From contig CALUTT010000027.1 of assembly GCA_944323775.1 (NCBI GenBank), forward strand, positions 45,003 to 109,002: a stretch of 64,000 nt of DNA, given 5' to 3'. The translations under genes were made by a program, and so were the position numbers. Origin of the DNA: an uncultured Bacteroidales bacterium. GTDB lineage: Bacteria; Bacteroidota; Bacteroidia; Bacteroidales; UBA932. The notes under the pieces are model-generated. The model made no database searches and had not been told where the DNA came from. It worked only from the letters and a program-made list of their open reading frames with translations. Each line of letters begins with the position of its first letter. Positions within the stretch are counted from its first letter, which is position 1. Positions 36,945 to 47,604 of this stretch are shown here, in pieces.

Positions 36945-38921
36945 TTACTTTTCAAGTATGTACACCGCGAATGTCTTCGGTCCGATTTCCAGCGGAAGGC
37001 TCTTCCCCTCGAAAACAAGAGGAGACCTTGCAGGCAGTATCTTATCAGGCTCGTCAAGAGTATTGTCCGCATCAAGGTCGTCGCTGTGATATGTCACGGC
37101 CTCCACGCCGCGCACCGTCTCCTTCCTCTTCAACCCGTCAAAGTCAATCCTTATCTGCCTTGATGAATCGGACACGTTGGCCACCTTGACATATATGCGG
37201 TCCATGGCGGAATCGAGCACCGCGCTCGCGAACAGACCGTTCTGCCCTTCCGCGCCTGTAATGCTGCGTCCGTCCTCTCCGGTCAGTTCAAGCACATTGG
37301 TCCCCTTGTAGCCGGTGTAGAGCTGCTGCACATAATAGCTGCATGAACGCATGCTGCGGAGATTGTCGTACCAGATGAGGTCCGGCCTCCACTGCCAGCC
37401 CTCGACATGTGCGAAAAGAGGAGCATATGTGGCCATGTGGACTATGTCCGCGTTTCTCTCGAGCCCTGTCATGAACGCAGCCTCAAGCAGCGCCGCCTCG
37501 AAGTGGTTCCATTTCTTTCCGTCACCATGGCAGGCATATTCTCCGGCAAACACCTTCGGACCCTGACGGTCATAGTCATCATATCTGGCACCCTGGGAGA
37601 GGAACCATGTCTCGGGACGATAGAAATGCTCGTCTACCAGGTCAGCTCCGAGCCTTGCCATCTCCGGCCACAGATAGTCGAAGTCCGCACCTTCCGAATT
37701 CGGGCCGGACGAGCCCACTATCTTTATGTCAGGACAAGCTTCCCTGATGGCAGCGATGAACGGCTCGAGATGAGCGACATATGTCTCTCCCCACTGCTCG
37801 TTGCCTATTCCTATATACTTGAGGCCGAACGGCTCCGGATGCCCCATCTCAGCCCTCAGCGAGCCCCATTCGGTAGTGACGTCCCCGTTGGCGAACTCGA
37901 CAAGGTCAATCGCGTCGTCAATGAATTCCTGAAGCGCATCCACGCTCTGGTGGGCACTCTCGTCTTCATTCTGGAACTGGCATGCCAGCCCGCAGCTCAA
38001 TACCGGAAGCGGCTCCGCTCCGATATCTTCGGAAAGCAGGAAATATTCATAGAAGCCGAGGCCGTATGTCTGATAGTAGTCGGGATAGAAGCGGTGCTTG
38101 AACGTATACTGCCACCTGTTCTCGTTCAGGGGGCGGTTCTCCACCGGGCCGACACTGTTTTTCCAGCTGTAACGTGTCTGCAGGTCGGTTCCCTCCACAA
38201 TACATCCTCCGGGGAAACGGAACAGCCCGGGATGCAGATCATACAATGCCTGAGCCAGATCCTTGCGCATGCCGTTCTCACGCCCCATCCAGGTGTCAAC
38301 CGGGAAAAGCGAGACATGTTCGATGTCGACGGTCTGCGTACCGGCAAGGAAAATCCTCAGCGTAGCCTTCGGATCCGTAACTTCAGAACGCATTATGACC
38401 TCATATTTCTTCCAGTCCCGGGAATCCACCCGCACCGTAGCAGTCGCACTCGCCTGCACCTCGCCCATTGACGCACGGTCAATGAACTCTATCTCGAGCG
38501 TTCCGGTCCCGCCGTCAGGGACTCTCGCCCACACGCTGAATCTGTATTCCCCGCCTTTCCGGAGACCGATGCCGAAGAATCCTTCGTTCTCAACGGCAGT
38601 ATGCTTGTGTGGATGTCCGGGGTATATCAGTCTCAGATAATGAGGATTGCGTTCAAAGGGACCGTCATCCCTGAGTTCATACTTTCCGCCGACCCTCCAA
38701 CCCTGAAGATGGTTAGGGAACTCGAAAGAGCGGTTCTTGACGAGCTCGGCGTATAACCCTCCGTCAGCCGCAAAGTTGATGTCCTCAAAGAAAATACCGT
38801 ACATTGTCGGCTGCACTTGGGCACCCGGTCTGTCGACTCGTATTTTAAACACATTGGTCTGGGCAAAAGCCGATACGGCAACAAGAGTCGCGACAAGCGA
38901 CACCAGAAATCTGATCTTCAT
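36945..38921 (-). CDS. GH51 alpha-L-arabinofuranosidase
   Basis: A 658-residue secreted enzyme that removes arabinofuranose side groups from arabinan or arabinoxylan. It starts with a signal peptide (MKIRFLVSLVATLVAVSAFAQ). After the opening YGIFFEDINFAADGGLYAEL comes a CBM4/9-like beta-domain at about 60-205 (RSFEFPNHLQGW to DIEHVSLFP). The TIM barrel follows with acid/base E375 in GIGNEQWGE and nucleophile E461 in FAGEYACH. The C-terminal beta-domain ends in GPKTFAVYIL. It is the promoter-proximal gene of the PUL, 42 bases upstream of the surface lipoprotein gene. A long leader of about 180 bases precedes it. Confidence 0.95.
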   Translation of the reverse strand: MKIRFLVSLVATLVAVSAFAQTNVFKIRVDRPGAQVQPTMYGIFFEDINFAADGGLYAELVKNRSFEFPNHLQGWRVGGKYELRDDGPFERNPHYLRLIYPGHPHKHTAVENEGFFGIGLRKGGEYRFSVWARVPDGGTGTLEIEFIDRASMGEVQASATATVRVDSRDWKKYEVIMRSEVTDPKATLRIFLAGTQTVDIEHVSLFPVDTWMGRENGMRKDLAQALYDLHPGLFRFPGGCIVEGTDLQTRYSWKNSVGPVENRPLNENRWQYTFKHRFYPDYYQTYGLGFYEYFLLSEDIGAEPLPVLSCGLACQFQNEDESAHQSVDALQEFIDDAIDLVEFANGDVTTEWGSLRAEMGHPEPFGLKYIGIGNEQWGETYVAHLEPFIAAIREACPDIKIVGSSGPNSEGADFDYLWPEMARLGADLVDEHFYRPETWFLSQGARYDDYDRQGPKVFAGEYACHGDGKKWNHFEAALLEAAFMTGLERNADIVHMATYAPLFAHVEGWQWRPDLIWYDNLRSMRSCSYYVQQLYTGYKGTNVLELTGEDGRSITGAEGQNGLFASAVLDSAMDRIYVKVANVSDSSRQIRIDFDGLKRKETVRGVEAVTYHSDDLDADNTLDEPDKILPARSPLVFEGKSLPLEIGPKTFAVYILEK

Positions 38922-39057
38922 TTTCAGGTAAATTATTGGTTATTATACGACGAAGCGACAACTTCCTGTGTCGGGAAGCTGCAGAATCGTATTAACAGTT
39001 TATCTTAGGAACAATTGTCTTAGTGCGTTAAATTATTTGTTATCTATGTTATCAGCC

Positions 39058-39098
39058 GGACCGCACTATGTGGTTGGTGGATGGTTAATTTGCGGTCC
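39058..39098 (-). promoter_or_regulatory. Inverted repeat at the 5' end of the PUL leader
   Basis: GGACCGCA (39058-39065) is a perfect complement of TGCGGTCC (39091-39098), with a 25-base spacer. It lies just downstream of the minus-strand -7 element at 39106-39113. The PUL transcript would therefore begin in this structure. It may be a leader hairpin or an operator. Confidence 0.55.
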
Positions 39099-39105
39099 AA
39101 CTCTG

Positions 39106-39113
39106 CAAATATA
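39106..39113 (-). promoter_or_regulatory. -7 promoter element of the PUL operon
   Basis: Minus-strand TATATTTG matches TAnnTTTG. It is the best candidate upstream of the GH51 gene, about 185 bases from its ATG. No matching -33 TTTG is present, which fits a promoter that needs an activator. Confidence 0.55.
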
Positions 39114-39163
39114 GTTAATTTCCTGAAACATTGGAATTGACGACCGCTTTTTTTCCGAAAATG

Positions 39164-39203
39164 AAAGATGGCCCCACGGCCGGCTGACCGTGAGACCATC
39201 TTT
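39164..39203 (-). terminator. Terminator of the PPi-phosphofructokinase gene
   Basis: As minus-strand RNA, AAAGATGGTCTCACGGTC pairs over 18 positions with GGCCGTGGGGCCATCTTT around a four-base loop, using only G-U wobbles where not Watson-Crick. On the plus strand the same positions would be A-C mismatches, so the structure serves the minus strand. T-rich sequence (TTTCATTTTC) follows. It begins about 25 bases after the pfp stop. Confidence 0.82.
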
Positions 39204-39228
39204 TATGTACTGAATCCGCAGCCGGAAA

Positions 39229-40458
39229 CTACCAGCCAAGGATCTTCATGAAGTCGTATGCCTCCGGATCGGGAACATAGGCCTTTGCAGCCTCGTAGTC
39301 CGCGGGAGTGATGTAATGGCAGAGGTTCTTGTAGTAGTTCCTCGCTATTCCGCCCTCGATGTCGACCCTGCGGGGAGGGATCTTGCCCTCGCTGTTCTGC
39401 AGATCCTTCAGATAGAGAGGCTTGGCCTCGCCGAAAGCGTTAACGTATACCATGCACCCGGTCTCGCCCTTTGAATAGAGCTCATATACGCCCATCGCAA
39501 GTTCAGAGCAGTATGAGAGGTCATATGCAATAGGATCCTGGCAGCGTACGTCGTAGCCGATCTCCACGGGACGGGTCTTCACCTTGAGCCCCAGACGCTT
39601 GATTTCCTTCTCGAGAAGCTCGTTGAAAAGCACGGCCTTGGAAATCTTGCCGAGCTCCGGATGACCGTGCTCGTCATAAGTCATGTGAACCCCGGCAGCC
39701 TTGATGTCGTCTGCGGCCAGATCATGGAACACACCCTCGGCGACAACGACGGTACCGTATCCGATACCGAGAATCTGGCGCTTGATGATGGCAGAAAGCG
39801 TGAGCTTTATGATCTTGTCGATGCTGATCTCGACCTTGTTGAACATTTCCGGGATGATGGTCATCGGGCAGTGCGTCGCCTCGCCGATTCCGAGAGCAAG
39901 GTGCCCGGCAGAGCGTCCCATAGCAGAGATGAGCAGCCAGTTGCCTGACGTGCGGGCATCCTCGTAAATGGTCCTGGCAATGTGAGCGCCCTCGTCCTTT
40001 GCGGAATTGAAGCCGAAGGTAGGAGCGTTGTCAGGGAGAGGAAGGTCGTCGTCGATGGTCTTCGGGACGTGGATGTTGTGTATGGGATATTTCTTGGCCT
40101 CGAGGAACTTCGCGATGCGGTTCGCGGTGGAAGCGGTATCGTCACCTCCGACAGTCACAAGAAGCTTTATGTTGTTGTCCTTGAAAAGTTCAAGATTGAA
40201 ATTGTTCTCAAAGTCGGCGTCAGTCGGCTTGAAACGGCTCATCTGGAGATAGCTTCCGCCCCTGTTGAAATAGGCGTCAGCCTTGAAGAAGTCGAGGTCC
40301 TCGGTGCGCGGAGACTTTGAGAAGAGTCCGCTGTAACCGCCATGGAGTCCGATAACCCTGTAACCGTTGTTCAGGAAAGTCTTGGCAACGGAGCAAACCA
40401 CGGCGTTCATGCCTGGAGCAGGGCCACCGCCGCAAAGAATAATTATTGAATCTTTCAT
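39229..40458 (-). CDS. pfp: 6-phosphofructokinase, pyrophosphate-dependent type
   Basis: A 409-residue PFK-family enzyme that interconverts fructose 6-phosphate and fructose 1,6-bisphosphate. The donor-determining residues are those of PPi enzymes: Asp at the second site (GGDDT, residues 104-108) and Lys in PKTIDDD (132-138, K133). The ATP enzyme at 19542-20513 has Gly at both. Other motifs are CGGGPAPGMNAVV, AMGRSAGHLA and EGGIARNYY. PKTIDDD replaces the more usual PKTIDND. The gene stands alone, with a terminator behind it, and is divergent from ligA. Confidence 0.92.
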   Translation of the reverse strand: MKDSIIILCGGGPAPGMNAVVCSVAKTFLNNGYRVIGLHGGYSGLFSKSPRTEDLDFFKADAYFNRGGSYLQMSRFKPTDADFENNFNLELFKDNNIKLLVTVGGDDTASTANRIAKFLEAKKYPIHNIHVPKTIDDDLPLPDNAPTFGFNSAKDEGAHIARTIYEDARTSGNWLLISAMGRSAGHLALGIGEATHCPMTIIPEMFNKVEISIDKIIKLTLSAIIKRQILGIGYGTVVVAEGVFHDLAADDIKAAGVHMTYDEHGHPELGKISKAVLFNELLEKEIKRLGLKVKTRPVEIGYDVRCQDPIAYDLSYCSELAMGVYELYSKGETGCMVYVNAFGEAKPLYLKDLQNSEGKIPPRRVDIEGGIARNYYKNLCHYITPADYEAAKAYVPDPEAYDFMKILGW

Positions 40459-40466
40459 TGTCGTAA

Positions 40467-40505
40467 ATAATGAGATTTTTAGAATCTCGCGAATTTACTC
40501 ATTAT
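40467..40505. promoter_or_regulatory. Nested inverted repeats in the pfp-ligA divergent promoter region
   Basis: ATAATGAG (40467-40474) is complementary to CTCATTAT (40498-40505). Overlapping it, GAGATT (40472-40477) is complementary to AATCTC (40483-40488). The two foldings exclude each other. This could be an operator or chance in an AT-rich stretch. Confidence 0.4.
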
Positions 40506-40529
40506 CGCCGTAAAACACAAAAAAATGAT

Positions 40530-42614
<2,085 letters not shown>

Positions 42615-42650
42615 GCCTGTTGTGTATCGGCAACCCAAATTTCGGCACGT

Positions 42651-43592
42651 GTGAAGAAAAAGAGAATAAAGATATCGAAGGGAATTTCCGACCTTTTCTC
42701 GGAGCAGCTGTGGAAGATAGACACCACAGGCTGCTCGAAGTGGTATGCCCGGCTCGTCAACCTCACACGCCTGATCAACATCACGGTCAACAGCTTCACC
42801 CGCAACCACATGGGATTCCAGTGCGTGGCCCTGAGCTACTTCGTGCTGCTCGCCCTCGTGCCGATGATCGGCCTGATGTTCGCCGTGACCGGCGGACTCG
42901 GGATGTCCAACCTGATCACCGCAGTGCTCTACAAGATCTTCCCGGCCAACCCCGAATTCGTCGGAATACTGATAGAGAAAGCCGCAGGGATAATCGACGG
43001 AGCCAAAGGCGGCGGTACGGGACTTGTCTCGGCACTAATTTTCATGTGGGCCATACTGTGGATGATGTTCCAGGTCGAAAGGGTCTTCAACAACATCTGG
43101 AACATACGCAAGATTCCGCGCAAGCTGTACACACGTTTCGGGTTCTACCTTCTGGTCATCCTGCTGCTTCCGTTCATCGTGCTGACCTTCGGCGCCGGAA
43201 TAGCATACCATGCCAACCTGCCCAACCTGTTCGGGCTCGACCTCTCGCAGCTGAGGTTCCTGCCCAAACTGCTCAGCACGCTCGGACTCTACATACTCTC
43301 GACATTCACTTTCAGCGCGATGTACACTTTCATACCCGCGACGCTGGTCAAATACAGGCATGCTCTCAAATCAGCCGCCCTCACGGCTGTTGTTTTCGTG
43401 ATTTTTCAGTATCTTTACCTCGAAACGCAGTTTTTCGTAGGACGACTCAGCATCGCATATGGTGTGATAGCCGCCATACCCCTGTTCCTGATATGGCTCA
43501 ACATCAGCTGGCAGATCATCATATTCGGCGCGGAGCTCACATACGGCTTCCAGAACTTGGACAATTACAAACCCCAGCATTGGGACAGTTAG
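42651..43592 (+). CDS. YihY/BrkB-family inner-membrane protein
   Basis: A 313-residue membrane protein starting with GTG at 42651. Six hydrophobic helices follow a basic N-terminus. Recognisable YihY-family segments are ALSYFVLLALVPMIGLMFAV, ILWMMFQVERVFNNIW and YGVIAAIPLFLIWLNISWQ, ending IIFGAELTYGFQN. The family was once annotated as ribonuclease BN, which is not supported. Its function is unknown. It lies ten bases before the Rel gene and 36 after ligA. Confidence 0.9.
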   Translation: MKKKRIKISKGISDLFSEQLWKIDTTGCSKWYARLVNLTRLINITVNSFTRNHMGFQCVALSYFVLLALVPMIGLMFAVTGGLGMSNLITAVLYKIFPANPEFVGILIEKAAGIIDGAKGGGTGLVSALIFMWAILWMMFQVERVFNNIWNIRKIPRKLYTRFGFYLLVILLLPFIVLTFGAGIAYHANLPNLFGLDLSQLRFLPKLLSTLGLYILSTFTFSAMYTFIPATLVKYRHALKSAALTAVVFVIFQYLYLETQFFVGRLSIAYGVIAAIPLFLIWLNISWQIIIFGAELTYGFQNLDNYKPQHWDS

Positions 43593-43602
43593 CATACAGA
43601 AG

Positions 43603-45792
43603 ATGAGTTTTTCAGAGTTCACACAGGAAGACTTCAGTCTTATCGACAAGGCCTACGGCTCCTTGATGGAAGTAGCGCGGCCCAGATGCCGCAACGAAGA
43701 GGAGGTCCAGACGGTCATCAAGTCATTCGAGTTTGCGAACCAGGCACACAAGAACGTCCGCAGGCGTTCAGGCGAGCCGTACATCCTCCATCCCATCGAA
43801 GTGGCGAAAATAGTAGTCTCCGAGATAGGGCTGGGGTGCAAGTCAATATGCGCGGCGCTGCTGCACGACGTCGTCGAAGACACCGGGTACACGGTAGACG
43901 ACATCCGGAACCTTTTCGGAGACAAGATAGCCCTGCTCGTGGACGGGCTCACAAAGATCAAGACCGTCCTCGACAACGAAGACAGGAAAGGAGTGACGGC
44001 CAGCACAGAAAGCCTCCAGGCCGAGAACTTCAAGCGTATACTCCTGACCCTCAACGACGACGTCAGAGTCGTGCTGATCAAGCTTGCGGACCGCCTGCAC
44101 AACTGCAGGACCATCGAGTTTATGCCCGAACACAAGCGTGACAAGATCCTATCCGAGACCATGTTCATCTTCATCCCGCTCGCCCACAGGCTGGGCCTGT
44201 ACGGAGTCAAGTCCGAGATGGAGAACATCTGGCTGAAATACAAGGAGCCGGACGCATACCGGGAAATCAACGAACGGATCAGCAAGGACATAGCCACCCG
44301 CTCAAAGGACATAGACGAGTTCATACTTCCAATCGACAAGGCTCTGAAGGATGCCGGGTTCACCTTTACCATCAAGAAGAGAATCAAGACTCCCTACTCG
44401 ATCTGGTACAAGATGCACACGAAGAATGTCCCCTTCGAACAGATATTCGACCTCTACGCGGTGCGGATCATATTCGAGCCGATGAAGGACAGTCCGCTGA
44501 GCGAGAGAAACCAGGCATACCTTATCTTCGCCACCGTAACGTCCCTCTACAGCGAGAACACGCTGCGCAGAAGGGACTGGATCTCGCATCCGAAGAACAA
44601 CGGCTACGAGGCGCTGCACTGCACCCTGATGAGCCACGCAGGAGTCTGGATGGAAGTGCAGATACGCTCCAGGCGCATGGATGACATCGCCGAGAAGGGA
44701 ATCGCCGCCCACTGGGCCTACAAGAACGACGGATACATCTCCGAAAACGACTCCGAGATGGACAAGTGGCTTGCGCAGGTCCAGGAGATACTCCTGAGCA
44801 AGGACGTCGGCACGCTCGAGCTCCTCGACATCATCCACAACGACCTGGTCAGCTCGGAGATAGTCGTCTTTACTCCAAAAGGAGAGCAGAAATCCATTAT
44901 TAACGGCGCCACGGCGCTCGACTTTGCATACCTCATCCACACTGACATCGGCAATTCCGCGATTGCGGCGAAGGTCAACATGAAGCTCGTGCCGCTGTCA
45001 CATGTGCTGCGCACCGGCGACCAGGTGGAGATAATAACCGCGGCAAACGCGACCCCCAAGGTCGAATGGCTGCAGTTCGTCCACACGCGCAGCGCAAGAA
45101 ACGCCATCATCGACTTCTTCCGCGGACAGAAGGACAACATCTCCACGAGGGGAGAACAGATCTTCGACGAGCGCATACGCCTGATGGGTCTTCGCAGCAG
45201 CAAGGAAATAATACGGAAATTCCTGGATTTCTGCCAGATACGTGATGTGGACGAACTCTACTTCCGCGTCGGGCTCGGAATCCTTGGGCCGGAGCAGTTC
45301 AAGACAATCATCGACGAGGACAGCTTCAACTCCGCCAAGAACAAGAAGTTCGTCATCAAGGAAAACGGCGACAGCGACATAAAATACGTCATGGCCAAAT
45401 GCTGCAACCCGATTCCTGGCGACCCGGTAGTGGGATTCCTGAGCGGAGACAACACCGTTGTCGTCCACAAGAAATCCTGCGAGACCGCCCAGAAACTCGC
45501 AAGCAAGTACGGGAACCGTGTCGTCATTCCGCAGTGGACCGCCAACGAGAAGGACTACCCCATCCGTATATCCCTCAAGGGAATAGACAGGATAGGGCTG
45601 CTGAGCGAGATTTCAAGCTACATATCCAAGGCGCTCGGCATCAACATGCGCAACCTCCAGCTTACTACCGACGACGGCGTGTTCGAAGGGTACATTGACC
45701 TGCTTGTCCGCGACAAGAGCGTGATGGACAGCATAGTCGGAGGCCTGAAGAAGATAGACGGAATCCAGGACGTGATCAGGACCGACATATGA
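43603..45792 (+). CDS. rel: Bifunctional (p)ppGpp synthetase/hydrolase Rel
   Basis: A 729-residue stringent-response enzyme. The HD hydrolase domain is intact (H63, H88-D89, E92-D93 in LLHDVVEDTG). The synthetase domain is also intact (RIKTPYSIWYKM, DLYAVRIIFE, NNGYEALHCT, MEVQIRS). TGS (VVFTPKGEQKSIINGATALDFAYLIH), the zinc-finger-like CCNPIPGDPVVGFLSG and a C-terminal ACT domain (RIGLLSEISSYISKALGINM) follow. All four regions suggest both synthesis and breakdown of (p)ppGpp. The stop overlaps the next start by four bases (ATGA). Confidence 0.96.
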   Translation: MSFSEFTQEDFSLIDKAYGSLMEVARPRCRNEEEVQTVIKSFEFANQAHKNVRRRSGEPYILHPIEVAKIVVSEIGLGCKSICAALLHDVVEDTGYTVDDIRNLFGDKIALLVDGLTKIKTVLDNEDRKGVTASTESLQAENFKRILLTLNDDVRVVLIKLADRLHNCRTIEFMPEHKRDKILSETMFIFIPLAHRLGLYGVKSEMENIWLKYKEPDAYREINERISKDIATRSKDIDEFILPIDKALKDAGFTFTIKKRIKTPYSIWYKMHTKNVPFEQIFDLYAVRIIFEPMKDSPLSERNQAYLIFATVTSLYSENTLRRRDWISHPKNNGYEALHCTLMSHAGVWMEVQIRSRRMDDIAEKGIAAHWAYKNDGYISENDSEMDKWLAQVQEILLSKDVGTLELLDIIHNDLVSSEIVVFTPKGEQKSIINGATALDFAYLIHTDIGNSAIAAKVNMKLVPLSHVLRTGDQVEIITAANATPKVEWLQFVHTRSARNAIIDFFRGQKDNISTRGEQIFDERIRLMGLRSSKEIIRKFLDFCQIRDVDELYFRVGLGILGPEQFKTIIDEDSFNSAKNKKFVIKENGDSDIKYVMAKCCNPIPGDPVVGFLSGDNTVVVHKKSCETAQKLASKYGNRVVIPQWTANEKDYPIRISLKGIDRIGLLSEISSYISKALGINMRNLQLTTDDGVFEGYIDLLVRDKSVMDSIVGGLKKIDGIQDVIRTDI

Positions 45793-47600
45793 CAGCGACA
45801 ATGGACAGACTCAGACACTACCTTCCGCTCATCGCAGGGCTGCTGCTGTTCCTGCTTCCCACGATGCTCGCCACACATTCGTGTGCCAACACGACCGAGG
45901 CGCCGTCCGGAGGAGACAAGGACACCATACCTCCATACATTACCGACATAGTTCCCCTGCCGGGCGCGACAGGAGTGCCGCTCACGGGCATGACCTTCGT
46001 GTTCACCTTCAACGAATATGTCGAAATCACCAACACCAGCAACATCTTCCTGTCCCCGCCGACAGGCAAGACCCCGCGCTCCAGAATCAGGGGAAAGAAC
46101 CTGCTGGTGACAGTCGAGGACACCCTGAAGCCCAACACCACATACACCCTCACCTTCACTGACGCAATCGCCGACGTCAACGAGGGCAACGTCTTTGCAG
46201 GCTACACCTATGCCTTCTCGACAGGAGCGAAAATCGACTCCATGATGGTCACCGGCACTGTCAGGGACTGCAACACCCTCGGCTACGTCAAGGGAGCCAC
46301 CGTAATGCTCTACAAGGATTTCTCGGATTCCGCCGTATTCAGCCACCGCCCCGACGCAGCCGTGAAGACCGACGACTGGGGATACTTCGCGCTGCCTTTC
46401 ATAAAGGATACCGTCTACCGGCTCTATGCCATCGTCGACGGCAACAACAACAATATCTGCGACCCCGAGACCGAACTCGTGGCCTTCGAGGATTCTCTGG
46501 TGCGGCCATTCCAGACAGCGTCCGACACCACGCGCGAAATGCTCCGATACGACATGCTCGACACACTCGCCTGCCTTGCAAGATTCAGCGAATATGACCT
46601 CAAGCTTTTCCGCGAACCTGCATCAAGGCAGCTGATCACCGCCCGCGAGAGAAATTCGGAACGCTCGGCGTACATCAGTTTCATGGCGCCGGACGCGCGC
46701 ATCGACTCTCTGAAGATAGACGGCTACCGGCAATCCCAGATAATCACACAGTTCAACCTGCTCCGCGACAGCCTCGAGATATGGCTCAACAGCCGCAAGG
46801 CAGCCCCTGACACCATCAAGATCGACATCTCGTACTACAAGACGGACTCCCTTGGGGCGCTGACACTGCAGAGCGAGAACATCAGGCTTCCGCTTGCAAA
46901 CGAAAAGAGGACCTACTCGAAGCGCTCGCGCAGGGACATCACGTCTAAAGACACCACCTGCGTGCTCACGGTAACTGCAGACTCCAAGACGGTCGAGCAG
47001 AACGGAATCGAATTCGTCTTCAACTATCCTCTGATATACGAGAACTTCGACTCGGTGCAGTTCACCGCCATCACCCCGAGGCAGACCTCTCTCAGGCAGG
47101 ACTTCACCGTAACAAGAGACACCCTTAACCTGCGCAGATACATACTCAGGCCGCAGGAGAAACTCCAGACAGGATACCAGTACAAACTGAAGGTCCCTTA
47201 CAGGGCATTCAGGGACATCAACGGCTTCTACTCCGACAGCACGGACGTGAACTTCAGCCTCCCGAGCGACCAGAACCTCAGCACTCTGACAGCCGAACTC
47301 AAAAACGTGCACGGCAGCTACATCATCGACCTGCTGGACGAAAAACGCAGCAAGGTCCTGCGCACGTTCGTCGTTGACAGCGACACGACCGTCTCATTCC
47401 CCTATCTTGACGAAGGCAGGTACAGCATCCGCATCACCGAAGACAGAAACGGGAACTCGTACGTCGACACCGGATCGGTGCTTGAAGGCAAACAGCCCGA
47501 AAAAGTCAAGTTCTATGAACTCGACGGGCAGGAATACATCAGCGTACCGGCAGCCAGCGAGCTGGTCCAGACCATAGACATGGAAAGCCTGTTCAAGTAA
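45789..47600 (+). CDS. Ig-like (Big_5/SbsA type) domain lipoprotein
   Basis: A 603-residue predicted lipoprotein: a hydrophobic segment followed by LATHSC (lipid on C32) and the family opening SGGDKDTIPPYI. Residues about 45-140 form an SbsA-type Ig-like domain (PLPGATGVPLTGMTFVFTFNEYV, LKPNTTYTLTFTDAIADVNEG). A carboxypeptidase-regulatory-like beta-domain (GTVRDCNTLGYVKGATVMLYKD) and further beta-rich repeats follow. I know this family only as a conserved, functionally unknown envelope lipoprotein of Bacteroidota. It is coupled to rel by a four-base overlap and followed four bases later by an outer-membrane protein gene. A second ATG at 45801 could also be the start. Confidence 0.8.
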   Translation: MTATMDRLRHYLPLIAGLLLFLLPTMLATHSCANTTEAPSGGDKDTIPPYITDIVPLPGATGVPLTGMTFVFTFNEYVEITNTSNIFLSPPTGKTPRSRIRGKNLLVTVEDTLKPNTTYTLTFTDAIADVNEGNVFAGYTYAFSTGAKIDSMMVTGTVRDCNTLGYVKGATVMLYKDFSDSAVFSHRPDAAVKTDDWGYFALPFIKDTVYRLYAIVDGNNNNICDPETELVAFEDSLVRPFQTASDTTREMLRYDMLDTLACLARFSEYDLKLFREPASRQLITARERNSERSAYISFMAPDARIDSLKIDGYRQSQIITQFNLLRDSLEIWLNSRKAAPDTIKIDISYYKTDSLGALTLQSENIRLPLANEKRTYSKRSRRDITSKDTTCVLTVTADSKTVEQNGIEFVFNYPLIYENFDSVQFTAITPRQTSLRQDFTVTRDTLNLRRYILRPQEKLQTGYQYKLKVPYRAFRDINGFYSDSTDVNFSLPSDQNLSTLTAELKNVHGSYIIDLLDEKRSKVLRTFVVDSDTTVSFPYLDEGRYSIRITEDRNGNSYVDTGSVLEGKQPEKVKFYELDGQEYISVPAASELVQTIDMESLFK

Positions 47601-47604
47601 GCAC

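Larger units (their letters stand above)
38922..39228. other. Intergenic region between pfp and the PUL
   Basis: These 307 bases contain, from right to left, the pfp terminator (39164-39203), a minus-strand -7 element (39106-39113), an inverted repeat (39058-39098) and about 130 bases of AT-rich leader leading to the GH51 gene. I see no convincing small coding gene. Confidence 0.7.

Noticed and set aside
37407-38471. Open frame of 354 codons on the plus strand opposite GH51
   Set aside because: GH51 catalytic motifs are on the minus strand. The antisense frame shows no domain.
22615-39228. PUL as a recently acquired mobile island
   Set aside because: No integrase, transposase, tRNA-edge repeat or clear base-composition break was seen at either border.
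42651-43592. Annotation of the YihY-family gene as ribonuclease BN
   Set aside because: That name comes from an old misassignment. The protein is a multi-helix membrane protein without nuclease motifs.
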